64,000 bases of DNA from Hypomesus transpacificus (GCF_021917145.1 NC_061071.1:6776080-6840079); one strand, 5' to 3'. Numbered from the stretch's first letter, positions 23,501 through 42,521 are shown. Made by a program: numbers and translations. The notes: a model not told the origin generated them from the letters alone.

Positions 23501-26500
23501 TGTACTAAAGCGGGTTCCAACGTGCCGCCAGCCAGCTCTAATCCCCTGGTCGTTTCCCCCCCCTCCAGCTGATTCAGAAGGGCACCAAGCTGGTGCTGGA
23601 GCAGGTGGTGACATCCATCGCCTCGGTGGCCGACACGGCGGAGGAGAAGTTCGTGCCCTACTACGACCTGTTCATGCCCTCGCTCAAGCACATTGTGGAG
23701 AACGGCGTGCAGAAGGAGCTCCGCCTCCTCCGGGGAAAGACCATCGAGTGCATCAGCCTCATCGGCCTGGCCGTAGGCAAGGAGAAGGTACACACACACA
23801 CACTCGCCCCCCTCAGTGGCCACTCGAGTCAGGGCGATGGCCTTCGAGTGACACGGAGCGATGCGTTTCTCGCGCGCCCTCCATGTATCCCCCTCCATGT
23901 ATCCCCCTCCACGTGGTCCCGTGACTCCACGTGAGCGGGTCTTCTGAGAGGAACCCCCCCCCCCCTCACTCCGACTGACCCGCCGTCTCCCTCCTTGTCC
24001 GCTAGTTCATGCCCGACGCCTCGGCTGTGATGCAGCTGCTGCTGAAGACCCAAACGGACTTCAACGACCTGGAGGACGACGACCCGCAGGTGAGAGGCTT
24101 CACTTCTCCAAGTCACGCTCTCACTGACTCGACCAAGTTGACCGTGACCACCTGGGACACGATTGGGTTTTAGACGAGCGCGTGCTTTTGTGTTTGTCTC
24201 GCAGACCTCCTACATGATTTCAGCCTGGGCCAGGATGTGCAAGATCCTGGGGAAGGAGTTCCAGCAGTACCTGCCCGTAGTCATGGGCCCACTCATGAAG
24301 ACTGCCTCCATTAAACCAGAGGTGGCCCTTCTAGACAGTGAGTTCTGCCTGGAGTCCCTTAATGTCGCCCTGTGACTCTCTATTCCACCTAAAGAGGGAA
24401 ATTACACTTGATTTTTTGGTAGCATAATTACATAAAACATACAAAACAGGGGCATAATTATCTGCCATGTCCAGAAATGGCAATGTACTTGCCATTACTA
24501 TGACACCTAAAGGCCGTCCTCCAAAACGCTGGCTGTTTGCTCCCGTGCTTGTGTCCTCCTTCCCACCCCAGCCCAGGACATGGAGAACATGTCTGAAGAT
24601 GACGGCTGGGAGTTTGTCAACCTGGGAGACCAGCAGAGCTTCGGCATCAAGACGGCCGGCCTGGAGGAGAAGGCCACCGCCTGCCAGATGCTGGTGAGCA
24701 CGGGAGCCAGACACGACCTGTCCCAGCCCAGCTACAGCCCGGGTTTAGAATCGCTGACCGGCCCATCTTTTTGCTTTGTCCGCAGGTGTGCTACGCCAAA
24801 GAGCTGAAGGAGGGGTTTGTGGAGTACACGGAACAGGTGGTGAAGCTGATGGTTCCTCTGCTCAAGTTCTACTTCCACGATGATATCCTTTTAAAAATGT
24901 TTTATTTTTATAATTTGGGGTGGTCTTCGACCTTCCAACTTAATTACATTTCCATGGCATTTATAAACAAATCAAAGTCAGACATTTGGGTGCGTGTGTG
25001 ATGCGTGTGCATGCTTGAGATGGGGCGTGAGGTCAGAGCTGGTGGCGTTGTCCTTGACCGGCTCACGTGTGCGTGTGGCGGCAGCAGAGTCCATGCCCCT
25101 GCTGCTGGAGTGTGCGCGGGTGCGAGGCCCAGAGTACCTCACTCAGATGTGGCACTTCATGTGCGACGCCCTCATCAAGTCCATCGGGACGGAGCCCGAC
25201 TCAGACGTCTTATCGGAAATAATGCATTCGTTTGCCAAGGTACGTCCCAGTGTGGCTTGTGTTTGGTGTCATGTAGATATGTTTTGTTATGGGAGGAATT
25301 TTTTCCTGTGTGAATGGCAGGGTTTTCATTTTTAACCACAAAAGTCATTTCATTTTCGGCTGTATTTCCTCTTTCAGTGCATTGAGCTTATGGGAGATGG
25401 CTGCTTAAATAACGAACACTTTGAGGAACTGGGAGGCATTCTGAAAGGGAAGCTGGAGGAGCACTTTAAGAACCAGGAACTGAGACACGGTGAGTTGGTA
25501 CCTGGCAGAAAAAAAACGTCATTTGCTATCATTATTTAATTTCATGATTTGGTGCCAAACCTCCCAACCCGGTGTTGATCCTGACCCAAGCTTGCATGTT
25601 GTCCTTCAGCCAAACGTCAAGATGAAGATTACGACGAGCAGGTGGAGGAGACGTTACAGGACGAGGTGAGGCCTCGCCCTCGTTCATGGACGCGATGGGC
25701 GGGAGTGTGAACCGCCCTTTTGTATAACTTTTTTTTTTCTCTGCTGCACTCTGTTGAACCCTCATTTCCCATGCCCTGACCTTGTTTCTTACCATTTGTG
25801 TGTCTTCTGCAGGATGAAAACGATGTCTACATTCTGACCAAAGTGTCAGACATTTTGCACTCTGTATTCAGCAGTTACAAGGAGAAAGTGCTGCCCTGGT
25901 TTGAGCAGCTGCTACAGCTCATTGTCAACCTTATTGTGAGTTCTCTGGGCGGATAGTCGGATGGTTAACCCCAACGGATATTCGGTTTCATTTAATCTGT
26001 TAACTAGTTTCTGTGTAAAATGAGGTTCAGTTTACCCTATGGATTACTAGGAGATATATTTCGGTGTTTGATCCACAGCTCCACACACAAAATTCCCAAC
26101 TAGGTAAATGCCTGGCACTTCCCAGGCTGTTTCACTGACCTGTGCCCATCTCCTCTCCCCTCCAGTGTCCAAGCAGGCCGTGGGCAGACAGACAGTGGGG
26201 CCTGTGCATCTTTGACGACGTGGTCGAACACTGCAGCCCTTCCTCCTTCAAATATGCAGAGTATTTCCTGAGGCCGATGCTGCAGTCGCTGTGTGACACC
26301 AGCCCCGAGGTGAGGCAGGCGGCGGCCTACGGCGTGGGAGTGATGGCGCAGTATGGAGGGGAGAGCTACAGGCCCTTCTGCACAGGTACGGACAAACTCC
26401 CACGTGCTGCGGCGCCACATGCTGCAGCTGCATGTCATTGGCCCCTTGATATTTAACATTTAACTTAACCGTTAACATCCCCATGTCCCTCTTCATTTAT

Positions 26501-27223
26501 CAGAGGCCATTCCTCTCTTGGTGGGAGTTATCCAGGCAGCAGACTCCAAGGCAAAGGAGAACGTCAATGCCACCGAGAACTGCATCTCTGCTGTGGGCAA
26601 AGTGATGAGGTACAGGCCCGAGTGTGCCAACGTCAATGAAATCCTGCCTCACTGGCTGTCCTGGCTGCCTCTTAATGAGGACAAAGAGGAAGCGGTTCAC
26701 ACCTTTGACTTCCTGTGTGACCTCATTGAAAGGTAAGGGATTGAATGTGCCCCGAGTGTCCACTTTTCTTGTTTCGCCAAGTTGTACTCGATGACGAATG
26801 TACTTGTGTGTCATCTCCCTTCAGCAACAATCCTATTGTTCTCGGCCCAGACAACGCAAATCTTCCCAAGATATTTGTCATTATTGCCGATGGCGTCTCT
26901 GGCGAGTCTGTCAAAAACGAGGATGCTTGCAGCAAGAGGTTGGCTAACGTCATCCGTCAAGTACAGGTGAATTTGCTCATAAAACGGATCAATTTGAGCC
27001 CCAAAATAATACTGACTTGGAGACGATGCATTTTGTCCATGTTGAGGCACCAGGACAGCCGTGATCACAACGTAGATTTAACCGGAAGTCTAGTCAAGCA
27101 CGTGTCTAATTGTCTTGTGTATATCCCCCCCCCCAGGTCTCTGGAGGATTGTGGACGCAGTGTGTATCAACACTGAATGAGACACAGCAGAAGGCCATCC
27201 AGGATCTCCTCAACACCGCCTGA
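17815..27223 (+). CDS. ipo5: Importin-5 (IPO5/RanBP5/karyopherin beta-3)
   Basis: Coding exons: 17815-17892, 19520-19600, 20101-20293, 20392-20494, 20622-20718, 21058-21162, 21421-21543, 21829-21949, 22064-22151, 22242-22348, 22535-22659, 22844-22933, 23050-23223, 23569-23787, 24006-24089, 24205-24337, 24572-24693, 24786-24882, 25067-25239, 25378-25489, 25610-25665, 25813-25935, 26166-26385, 26504-26732, 26825-26966 and 27137-27223. All phases join to 1093 aa (human about 1097). The N-terminus is [20 protein letters not shown]. The acidic [20 protein letters not shown] loop, the [19 protein letters not shown] block and the C-terminal [11 protein letters not shown] are all present. The protein is an all-helical HEAT-repeat receptor. 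It carries ribosomal proteins, histones and other cargo into the nucleus and releases them on RanGTP. One intron (24883-25066) is AT-AC. Intron 1 (17893-19519) is 1.6 kb of GCTAGCTAG-rich sequence without other features. Confidence 0.96.
20532..20565. repeat. 34-bp poly(C) homopolymer in ipo5 intron 4
   Basis: An uninterrupted C run follows AAGAGCCCCCG between exons 20392-20494 and 20622-20718. Runs of this length are prone to sequencing and replication length error, so the exact count should not be trusted. Confidence 0.9.
20751..20942. mobile_element. Palindromic MITE, copy 1, in ipo5
   Basis: Left end TAACCCTGGTCCTC and right end GAGGACCAGGGTT are inverted. The inner segments TGTCCTGTATGTTTCTAGA and the downstream AACACACAGGACAGT also pair. 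The copy shares the CACCTGATTCAAAT core with the element at 23255. It lies in the intron after exon 20622-20718 and is more diverged than copy 2. Confidence 0.7.
23255..23453. mobile_element. Palindromic MITE, copy 2, in ipo5
   Basis: The element starts GTTCCCAACCCTGGTCC and ends GGACCAGGGTTGGGAAC, exact inverted termini. Nearly the whole 199 bp folds back, including ACACCTGATTCAAATGAA against TTCATTTGAATCAGGTGT. It has no coding capacity. It is the same family as the copy at 20751 and is probably hAT-related. Confidence 0.8.
24883..25066 (+). other. U12-type AT-AC intron in ipo5
   Basis: The exon ends TTCCACGATG and the intron starts ATATCCTTTT, the AT-AC minor-spliceosome donor. The branch-site match TCCTTGAC is at 25051-25058, and the intron ends GGCTCAC at 25066. 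Joining G to GTGTGCGTGTG gives [14 protein letters not shown], identical to recalled human IPO5. No GT-AG pair gives this protein. Confidence 0.93.
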
Positions 27224-29680
27224 GCCACCTTAACCCCCCCAGCCCCTCTCCAAAAGCAAGACCATGTATAACCATCTAGTTCCTGGATACCCTTCCACCC
27301 TTCCCCCCTCCACTAGAATCCTCCTTCCTCTTCCAGCTCTGATCTGTAATGTGTGTATGTGCGAGTGGACTTCTCTACAGGGGACAAGGCTGGGTTTGTC
27401 CATGAGCAATCAGTAAGGACTAAGCCCATCGATGCCCCAGTGGAGCGGGACTTCCTCCTTATCACAACCGAGCGGCGTCGGACCTCCACTTGTGCAAAGG
27501 GAATGAAAGCGTTAGATCCAGTTCTCCCATCTCGTTAACTGTTTAACCGAATATCTGGTTCCATACAAGTGACTTTTGACCCCTTTCCACTACGCTGTGA
27601 CTCGTCTAGCTGTGCATTGTGGGAGTCGCGTGAGAATGTCATGTCATCCAGTATAAACTCATTGGACTGTCACGACTATTGGACCAGAAAAAACGATGGG
27701 TCTGGAGTGGATGGAGAAATTGATTGAGGAGTGAGACAAGCGTATCTGGGGCAACCACTGCCTGCCTGTGAATTCAGTTATTTTCTTGTCTAGGCTTTTT
27801 TTGTTGGTTATACTGCTGTATCCCCAGTGTCTATCTGGAGGGGAAACTGTCTATGCCATGGCTCACCGAGTATGTTTGAAGACTAACAGCATGTGTGTCT
27901 CTGGCTAATTCACTCCTTGAAATAAACAATAGTTAGAAATAACATAATTGTTGTCTTGGAGATAATCATAATGGGGTTTTCCTCTGACTTTCCAAACAAC
28001 TCATGTCTGAAATAGTGAGGATCAAGTTGTTTAAATTTGACTTAAATACCACAGTTGGATACGACATGTCTTAGGATACTGCAGTCTTCATAGAATCTTT
28101 TCCACCATGTGCAAGGTGAACATTGTAGGTGGAGCATGAGAAACAGTTTTGTACAGTGTCACCATCCTCCTATCTGCTAACATTTTGTTTAGAACGTTTG
28201 GAGCTCTGCAGGTATTCGATGGAATTCCAAAAATATCAATAAAATTACAATTAAAAGATTATAATGTGCTTCCAGTTCTTTAAGAAAATGGGTAGTCAAT
28301 TAAGGTTTATGGACAGGGGATGTACTATTGGGTCATGTAACCTATTGCAGTTCATTTTAGAGAAGTGAAAGTGCCTCAGATATACGTTCACTTTAGTCTC
28401 AGCGATGTATTCAGCGAGGCCACAAAGTTTATTTCTGAAGTTAACATTTTCTAAACTTGAAATATTTTGGTCTGTTAGATATAATTTTGTATATAGTTTA
28501 CAAGCATGGTTTGAGGAAAAAGGTCCCTTTAACAGTTTGTTTTACTATCAGGTTGTCACAGAACACAATTCTGGCAGTCATAAACAATGATGGCCTACTG
28601 CATCTGTCACAACCTACCAGTACTGATAACATGAATAATTTAAATACGAATCATAGATTGCAGTGATTTGTTTTGTGACTTGGAATCAAAAGTATATTCA
28701 TGAAATTAACATTGCCATATTCAATTCATGGGTCATCTGAAAGCAAATGGCTCCTTGAAATAGCCTATGTTGAATCACCAGAGATTCATAGTCTAATGTC
28801 CCGTTGAGAAACTGCTATTGAAGAAACACTGAGGCAAATTCCAAGAATGCACAATTCCAGTTTTATTTATAATACAGATAGTCTACCTATATAATGACAA
28901 AATATGAAACTATTGAATCCTGCTCCTTTGTCCTGTCAGGGGGCAGAAGACCCATGAAGGATGTTAACTGATGGGGCCTACTGCAAGTAGCCTAGTTGTG
29001 CTTCAGCAAATTCGGTTCCGAAAGGCTGCCCTTAAAGATAATAAGATAATGATACAAACAAGTATAAAGGTAATGCATATTCTCCTCGATCTTGCAATGA
29101 TGCAATGTGTAAATCTACAATAAACAAATAAAGTAAATGGTGGACATTCATCGAGGATATCCATACCGTCCCATGAGAAAAAATAAGAAAACTTAGTTTG
29201 GGCAGAGAGAGCTTTTACAGATGAACTCAAATCAATGATATGTAGGTCTACAACAAACTCAATTACTGAACATAAGAAAAACAATCGGAGCCGAAACTTC
29301 TACATACAATTGTTATACATCTGATCATTTATGGCATATTAGCTGGATTACACCAGCCAGCAGTTCTGCACAAAACGTGGGGGAAATCTCCAAGTTCGAA
29401 CAAAACATTCAGTCCCAACAATGCATTGTGGGATGTGTCCCCTATTGGTGTGTGTTCACTTCTGTCAGGGTTGAGTCAAGATGGCTGTAAACATCAGAAA
29501 GAGAATAGAGCATAAAATAGGCCACAAATGAAGTTCCTAACTGTAAAATATTGTGCAGAGGTGAATACCGCGTTTAGCTTGAATACAAACTCGGTCTGAA
29601 ACTGTATTCGTTCTGTGGGGAAATTATACTTTCCTATATACAAGACGGAATCACAAACAACTGAGGGGATCAAGTCTCGT
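27224..29680. other. ipo5 3' UTR (AATAAA at 27921) and ipo5-ube3a intergenic region
   Basis: AATAAA at 27921-27926 is followed within 30 bp by a T/G-rich stretch and is the best ipo5 poly(A) signal, giving a 3' UTR of about 0.7 kb. From there to about 29.6 kb the DNA is AT-rich. Open frames of 60-90 codons on both strands (for example 28405-28590 plus, 29003-29284 minus) have no recognisable product. No transposon was identified. Confidence 0.5.
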
Positions 29681-29705
29681 ATGAATTCCGACGAGAACGA
29701 GGACT
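29681..29705 (+). other. Candidate first (leader) exon segment of ube3a with short upstream ORF
   Basis: ATGAATTCCGACGAGAACGA runs into a strong GTGAGT donor at 29706. Spliced to the exon at 30384 it reads MNSDENED and then meets a TAG across the junction, so it would be an eight-codon upstream ORF and not the N-terminus of UBE3A. That this is the first ube3a exon is inferred from position only. Confidence 0.3.
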
Positions 29706-30426
29706 GTGAGTGTGCGCCACCACAGGCCGAGACTACCCCTGCAGGAGGATACGACAGGTCGGCTTGGGGAAATTTGTGTCGTGGAAATTGAAAAGGCGGA
29801 GGGTTGTACTTGAACCGCAGTAATGCAGAGTTCCCAGTCTTTTATTTTCAATGTGGTTGACTAATACTAGCTAGCGACGTGATGCACTGTGCAGTAGTGG
29901 TGCTGACTAGTTAGCTACGTCGCTAACGACGGTACCCGTTTCAGTTGGGCCTCACGCTAGCTAGCTTCTACTGGCCTGTCTAGCTAACGCACACTACTAG
30001 CAATTCAAATAGTTGCTGCCAGGTTAGCTGGGTAAAAACGCCTGACACTGGAAGTTAGCTGTGTAGCTCCATGTATGTGCACATCAACTGTTATTCTATC
30101 AGGACTAACTAACTTCAGCTACCTTGCATAGCTTGGTCAGCCAACAAACGGTACAGAGCTGCACTGTCATCTCCCGATTCGGCCTGGTAACGCGGGTTGG
30201 AATAACCGTTTATAATCAGGATTGGAACTCAGCTGGCACGTATTGATGGCTAGCTGTCTCGGTTGTCTGTTAGCATACTGTTAGCATCTTACGCTGGCTA
30301 GCTAAATGACAGTCAATGCAGAATTAGGTCAAACTTGACAAATAGTCATAATTAACGTGAACTTTTTCGTTTGATCATTGTAGAGCACAAGACGAGTCTG
30401 ACATAGAAAACCCTGAAGCAAGCCGA

Positions 30427-36464
<6,038 letters not shown>

Positions 36465-39044
36465 GGCCGTGCCCACATACACTGCAAAAGGACTCCTTTT
36501 CAGAATGCCCCATGTTCATCCCGCCCCCCCGCCCCCTTATTATCTGAAAAAGAAACTATGACAACACCGATCATGACAGATTCCGAAAGGTCAGAAAATA
36601 AGCAAGGAATGGTTCATAAGGTAGAGCGCTCTAGTAGTCCTCCCAGATCAGTTGGAGCAGAGAAACATGAATGTGTTCCGACAGCCCCCGCCCCCCCCCC
36701 CCCCCCCCCCCGCCACCACGTTGTGTGAATGAGTTCCACACCCACACGTTTCTTTGTACAGAGAGGATTTTTTCCCCCCCTTATTATTATTTATTTTAAG
36801 GTTGAAATCAGTTGTTTTTTCACGCTGCCTGGATTGTCCCAAATTTTATTTGGTTGGAAGGCAAGGACTGGGTTTATTTGATGTGATTTGGGAAAATTAA
36901 CAAACAAATAAACAAGACCCTTGCCATTTGTATGATATCTGTTGTATTCATGCAACCCCCCCCCCCCCCTGCACTGTTTGTCCTCAATGTAACTCCACCT
37001 GAACCTCCCTCCCTGATAATAAGCAGCGGTTTTGACTATTAACGGTATAGAAAGTTCTTTGAGTAGTCTGCGGCACCTCAAAATCATATCTTCCTCATTT
37101 TTAATAGCCACTTGGCTTAAAACCGTGGTCTATCAATTGCTGTTTTTCATGGTTAAAAAAAGAATATGTTCTGAAGTTCCATTTCATTTTTCTAACATCT
37201 ATTCTCATTCAAAACGGAAGACGATTCAAATCCTGTCAGAGCTGTTGTAAGTGCACTTAGACATTTTCAGAATGTTATTTAATTTTTTTGGGGGGGAGCA
37301 AGTTGCCATGATTGTTTTTTTTGTTTGTTTCTTCTAAAGTCTTCCTGTGTTGACCGTTTCAAAACCAGTATTGTAATTCCTCAGTGCAGTTCTCACCAGA
37401 ATACAATTTATTCGATATATCTGGATATCCAAATGTAGACTGAACTCATATATCCCAGCTGTAGCTAGAGCAGCACCCTCCAACCAAGACATTGTGTGTA
37501 AAAAAAAAATATATATCTACATTTGCCAAGCGTTACTGAGCTTTGGTCCCTGTGGTCACTGATCTGTAGGATGCGTCTCTGTAAATGACTCTTATGGCTG
37601 CATTTTTTTTTCTTTTTTTTGGTTGTGTTGATTGGAAAGCCAACTGTGAAATTCCTTTTCAGCACTGGCAGTTATTTTCATGTCTATTTTTGGGTTTGGA
37701 CAGTGTGATAGGGATGTAATCACTGCTTAAAGGATTGAGGTGATCCTTGATGCTGTCTTCATTCAGTCTGTCCATCTGGGAAGACAGCTTTCAGTTAGCT
37801 GACAGTATGCCACTAAAAGGTGCTCGGGGCTGTTACTGAAGAGCCAGGCCTCAAACAGGACAGAATTTCAACCCCTTTTTTTTCCCCTGAGCCTTTGTCT
37901 CTTTCCATCGCTGTCTTTTGTTTTGCTTTCCGCTGTCCCTCATTTCTTTGTACCTCTGTTTTGTACTGCTGAAGATGCTGCTCACCCGAACAGGATTTAA
38001 GGACTCTAGGGCCAAGTGAAAGTCAAAGGTGAAACGTTCATCTTGAACTCTGGAAGGGGAGGAAGCAGTTGGTTGGTTGGAGGTGGGTAAGAATTGACAC
38101 ACAAAAAAAAATTGGATGAAAGACTAAAAGTATCAAGTGTTGTGAAAACATGCTAAATAAAAGTGACTGCTCTTTTCCAACTTGGAACTTTGTTTAGAGA
38201 ATTTATTTCAACCAGGTTTTGTACAGTATGTCTCTAAATGTTGTTTTCACAGGAATGTAAGTCATTGTGTATATATATAAGTTCTTGGTCAATAAAGGAA
38301 GCAATACCTAATTGAATAAAAACAATTTTTATTTAGACAACATTTTTTTAAGTATGTAATTTGATACATTTTTACACTGGTGATGTAATAAGCATATTTA
38401 ATGAAAATATCACCATTGGTTCTAAAAACTAACATTTTGCTGTTTCTGAAACTAATAGTAAAGGTTTTAATGAAACTTGTATTCCATACATATTTGCACT
38501 TACGCTATGTACATCTGGGTTTAAAGATGCTGTAAAGCAGGAACTGAAAATTAGTTTTAAGTTCATCACACCACAGAAGAATGTGTTAACTTCCCATTCA
38601 AATTTGAATGAAAAAAAACAAGTATGTTACATTAGGCTTTAAAACCGTGAGAAAATCATCAGTCTTCTCTGCTTGATAGGCCCCTACTGGGGGGAGCGTA
38701 TGGCCTGAATGAGCTGAACCTCCGCCCCCTCGAATTTATTTAATTTAGCAACAACAGCAACAACTAGCTAAATCAATTAAAGATATCAGAACAGACCTAC
38801 CTGCAGTCTCTTGAGTGTTTTGTGTTCATGACTATCTTTGCATCGTACCAGCTGAGTAACAGAATGCAGGTTATATAAACCGTCTGTGATCTGACGTAGA
38901 TAGGTGGCCGTGACGTAGATAAGTTGGGTTTTGCCACGCCCTTTGTGTCTGAGTATGAGCCACTTTGAAAGCCACACGCTATAAAGACATGAAGTGAGTA
39001 GTTTGAAGTACTGTCTCCTGTCTTTGGGTAATACGGCCATGCAC
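36465..39044. other. Convergent 3' UTR region of ube3a and cnga3
   Basis: Plus-strand poly(A) signals for ube3a are AATAAA at 38156-38161 (followed by a T-rich tract) and at 38291-38296. A minus-strand candidate for cnga3 is TTTATT at 38735-38740, about 300 bp after its stop. The ube3a 3' UTR may therefore reach 1.7-1.8 kb. It contains poly(C) runs at about 36691-36711 and 36958-36969. No coding exon is visible. Confidence 0.5.
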
Positions 39045-42000
39045 CTATATGTCCTCAACTCTCAGGGTTTTGACCCTGTTCTCCATGTTAGTGATCCGCT
39101 GCTTGGTTTTGTTCTGGTAGTTAGTGTACTCTGCCATCAGCTTGGTAAACTTCAGCTGCATGAGCTCATAGCTGCCCTCAAGCAAGTCGACTTTATCTTC
39201 CAAATCTTTAGCATCGAGACCGGCATTGGCCAATGATTCGTCAATGAGGTTGTCCTTCATCAAGATGGCCCTTCCCTTCTCCTCCAGCGCTCCTTTAGCG
39301 TCTGGGTACTCAGTCAGCGCCGCCATCAGATCATCCTTGGAGAGGGCAAAGAGGTCTGAGTAGCCTACACTCCGGATGTTGGCCGTTCTTCGATTGCCTG
39401 CCTTGCTCCCCTTGATACCCAGGATGCTGATTTCTCCAAAGTAGGCTCCGTCACCGAGAACTACAAACTGAGTGACTCCGTCATCCGCCACCACGGCCAG
39501 CTTCCCTGCCTTGATGATGTACATTTCTCTGCCGATGTCGCCCTTCTTGCAGATGTAGTCCCCAGGACTGAAGACCTGAGGCTGCAGCTTCAGCACCAAC
39601 TCGATCAGCAGGCCAGCTTCGCAGTCCTGGAAGATGCGCACCTTGCTCAGCGTCTCCAGATGCACGTTTATAGCAATCTCGGCCTTCAGCTTGTCCGGAA
39701 GGTTCTTCAGCACCTCCTTCTCGTCGCACGTCTTCTCCTCCGTCCACAGGTAGTCGAACCACTTGACCACCCTGGTCTCCATGTCCTTGGTGACCTTACG
39801 GAACTCCATGTACTGCTTAATGGAGTCGATCTTGGACTGGAACTCTGCACGGGCAGCGTTCATGTTGGATATCATGGCACCAACATTACCGACAATGGTA
39901 GCAAAGATCAGCACTCCAGTGAGGAAATCGCACACCACAAACAGGTACTCGATGTCTCTAACAGGAGGTGGCGTTTCTCCAATAGTGGTCAGGGTGAGTG
40001 TGGACCAGTAAAGGCAGTAGATGTACTTTCTGGCCAGTCGCCCGTACTCGGGATGACTGATGTTTGGATACACCCAAGTGTCTGATCCGAAACCGAGAGT
40101 TTTGGAGATGGCATAATAAACACAAGCGTTCAAATGAATGATGATAACGATGTAAAGAACAAGGTTGGAGATTCGGAAAATGTTGGGGAAGTTGGTACGC
40201 GTTTCCGTCCTGTTAAAAAACTCAAAAAGACGTGCCATCTTGAAAAGCCGATTATATCGATATTCCGGGTTGTCAATACCAACTATAAAAAAGGCAAAGT
40301 CAGTGGGAATTATTGATATCATGTCATGTTTGAATTGGGGTGTCTTTCTGTAGGACTCCATTAGTGTCTTCTGGTCCTTCACAAGCAATCCTTGTTCTAG
40401 AAAACCTGTGGATTGCATTTGAATGGTCAATTACACAATGTTTTGGGATGTTGTGTTGTCCTTCCTTGGAAGGCACATTATCTCCTCCTGTACTAAACTT
40501 AAGGGAAGTAAAATATGTTTAAATATGTACTTGAATAAATAATCAAATGAATCCCCTCAATCCCCTGACAAGAATCATACCTGTCCTGGATCTCACAAAA
40601 GTGTCAACTAAGTAGATTGCATCTGAAATATAATCCAAAGCAAGCCACGTTATCCGGTAGTTGGTCTGTAAATCGTTGAAACAGGCCCTGCAAGGCAAAA
40701 ACTGGTCATTCAAAAATTCATCAGCAGAGGGCCTACTGAGATACTGAAGCCTGAATTTATTCTGATGCAGACCTTGGCATCAAAAGCATTAGATTGTAGA
40801 ACACGGGTACAGAAATGAAGGTCAGCCATCCGTAGTACATATCAGTGGCGGGGTCCATAATCCACACCTCTTTTCTGTTAGGTAAAATCCAGAAATTAAT
40901 TTATTTCTATGGCTTCATTGACAACAGCTTAAAACAAAATAAATATTCAGGACCTGGTTAAAATGTTATTTCAATTTCACAATCCCTAGACAGTTTTCAG
41001 TCCCACGTGTGTAACACTTGCGTAGCGGTCATGTGAGAGTGCACTTACGGGGGTTCCTCTTTCTTTTTCTCATCCTTCTTGTCATCCTTCTTTGCGTCTT
41101 TCTTGTCATCTTTCTTCTCCTCCTTCTTGTCGTCTTTTTTCTCGTCTTTTTTGTCATCTTTTTTTCTAGGAACAACATTCACAAACGTTCAACTACATTA
41201 ATGAAAGTGTGCAGTAATTAACTTTGGCCAGCAGAGGGCAGCAACGGATGGCTTTAGTCTGTGCAGCAGTGGTGCCAGTGTTTGGTCCAATGCCATGGAT
41301 CTCTTTACTTACTTGTCTGTGTTGTTGCAGTTATTCATATTGAGCGTTGCCAAAGTCCACTGACCGCCATTACTTGAAAAAGGAATACAGATCACACTGA
41401 TCAGTACAGGTCAGAATGCCAATTTTTATAAAGTTACATTTGGGGTGTCTGGGCTCACTTCTTCCTGCGGAGCTTGTCAGAGCGTCTTCCAGACGACATG
41501 CTCTCCGCCCTCCAGGCTTCTCTGAACTCTGTGTGAGCCTCCATGGTGGAGTCTGAGGGCAGCACCCCAGAGTACCCTCCTCTAGGACCCCAGCTCTTCA
41601 TGAAGCTCAACAGCCTACATGGAGGAGGCAGCATGTGTGACAGGGTATATCCAATCATGGACTCAGAGGTAGATGTTATCAATTTCACAATGAGGCATGT
41701 CCACAGACTGTGGCACATTACAAGCTTCGTGTGCAGTATAACGTTTACAGTGAGGCAGTTAAGGCAGATAGTTGGATTACAGTGGGGAAAAAATTATGGA
41801 TGCAAATTCTGTCTATGTCATCACCCAGCATGTAATATAAACACTCACCTGGACATGCCGCCAGGTCTTGTACTCAGAGAGTGTTCTTTCCTGTTGTCTA
41901 TTAAACTGTGTGGAACAGTTGGACAGACACATTAGTTTGTACATCTACATTACTTTACTAATGCATCATTATATCATTTCAATATGAATAGCACTTCATA

Positions 42001-42265
42001 ATAATTAAGGCTGGTTAATAGCTTAATAAACATTTGTTGACTGTTAGTTGGTTGGGTATTTATAGAATATCTACTAGGAGACTTTTGGTTGTCTAATTCC
42101 TTTCGATCCCAGGAACAAGATCCGTCTTAGCTGCTTAGCTTCTTTACACAAAAAGCCTGAGTGTCTGTCGGACCTGCTGCTGCCACTTTCAATCTGCGCC
42201 AAGTCGTCAGCCGTGTGAGCCAGCGTGTGGCTGGGATGAGACCTCTCCCTGCTCATTTCGGACAT
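39045..42265 (-). CDS. cnga3: Cyclic nucleotide-gated channel alpha-3 (cone CNG channel subunit)
   Basis: Eight coding exons on the minus strand: 42265-42148, 41897-41849, 41614-41459, 41372-41313, 41165-41049, 40874-40773, 40687-40581 and 40405-39045. Phases join to 689 aa (human 694). Visible parts are a charged lysine/aspartate-rich cytoplasmic segment ([12 protein letters not shown]), the membrane domain from about [19 protein letters not shown], and the pore [16 protein letters not shown] with its selectivity glutamate. These are followed by the C-linker [20 protein letters not shown]. The cyclic-nucleotide-binding domain ([20 protein letters not shown], then YFGEISIL and NRRTANIRS) and the C-terminal coiled coil come last. 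It resembles recalled human CNGA3 more than CNGA1 in C-linker and binding domain. It forms the cGMP-gated cation channel of cone outer segments. The start at 42265 is tentative: the exon extends in the open frame to an acceptor at 42324, so a further upstream coding exon is possible. Teleosts have two copies; which one this is is unknown. Confidence 0.9.
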
Positions 42266-42398
42266 CTTGTCTCTCAAGGGGCACACGTGAGTGCTCAACG
42301 TCTGGGCATCAGGCTGGCGGACAGCTGTGGAGAGGAATAGTTCTTGATGTCCTCAGGAAATAAACAGTATGCATTTGTGCGGGGATGCAAGTATGCTG

Positions 42399-42521
42399 TT
42401 CTCTCCCTCGCTCTCTCTCTCTCTCCCTCTTTCCCTCAATTCCTCCCTCTCCCTCCCTCTCTTTCTCTCTCTCCCTCTCTCCTTCCATTCCTCCCCCTCT
42501 CTCTCTTTCTCTCTCTTGAAA
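42399..42521. repeat. CT-rich polypyrimidine tract upstream of cnga3
   Basis: About 120 bp consists almost only of C and T in TCTCTCCCTC-type repeats, interrupted by short TTCC stretches. It lies just 5' (in cnga3 orientation) of the exon with the probable start codon, so it is in intron 1 or the promoter region. Confidence 0.85.

Noticed and set aside
29003-29284. Minus-strand frame of 93 codons between ipo5 and ube3a
   Set aside because: Hydrophobic by AT bias only; no recognisable product and no supporting signals.
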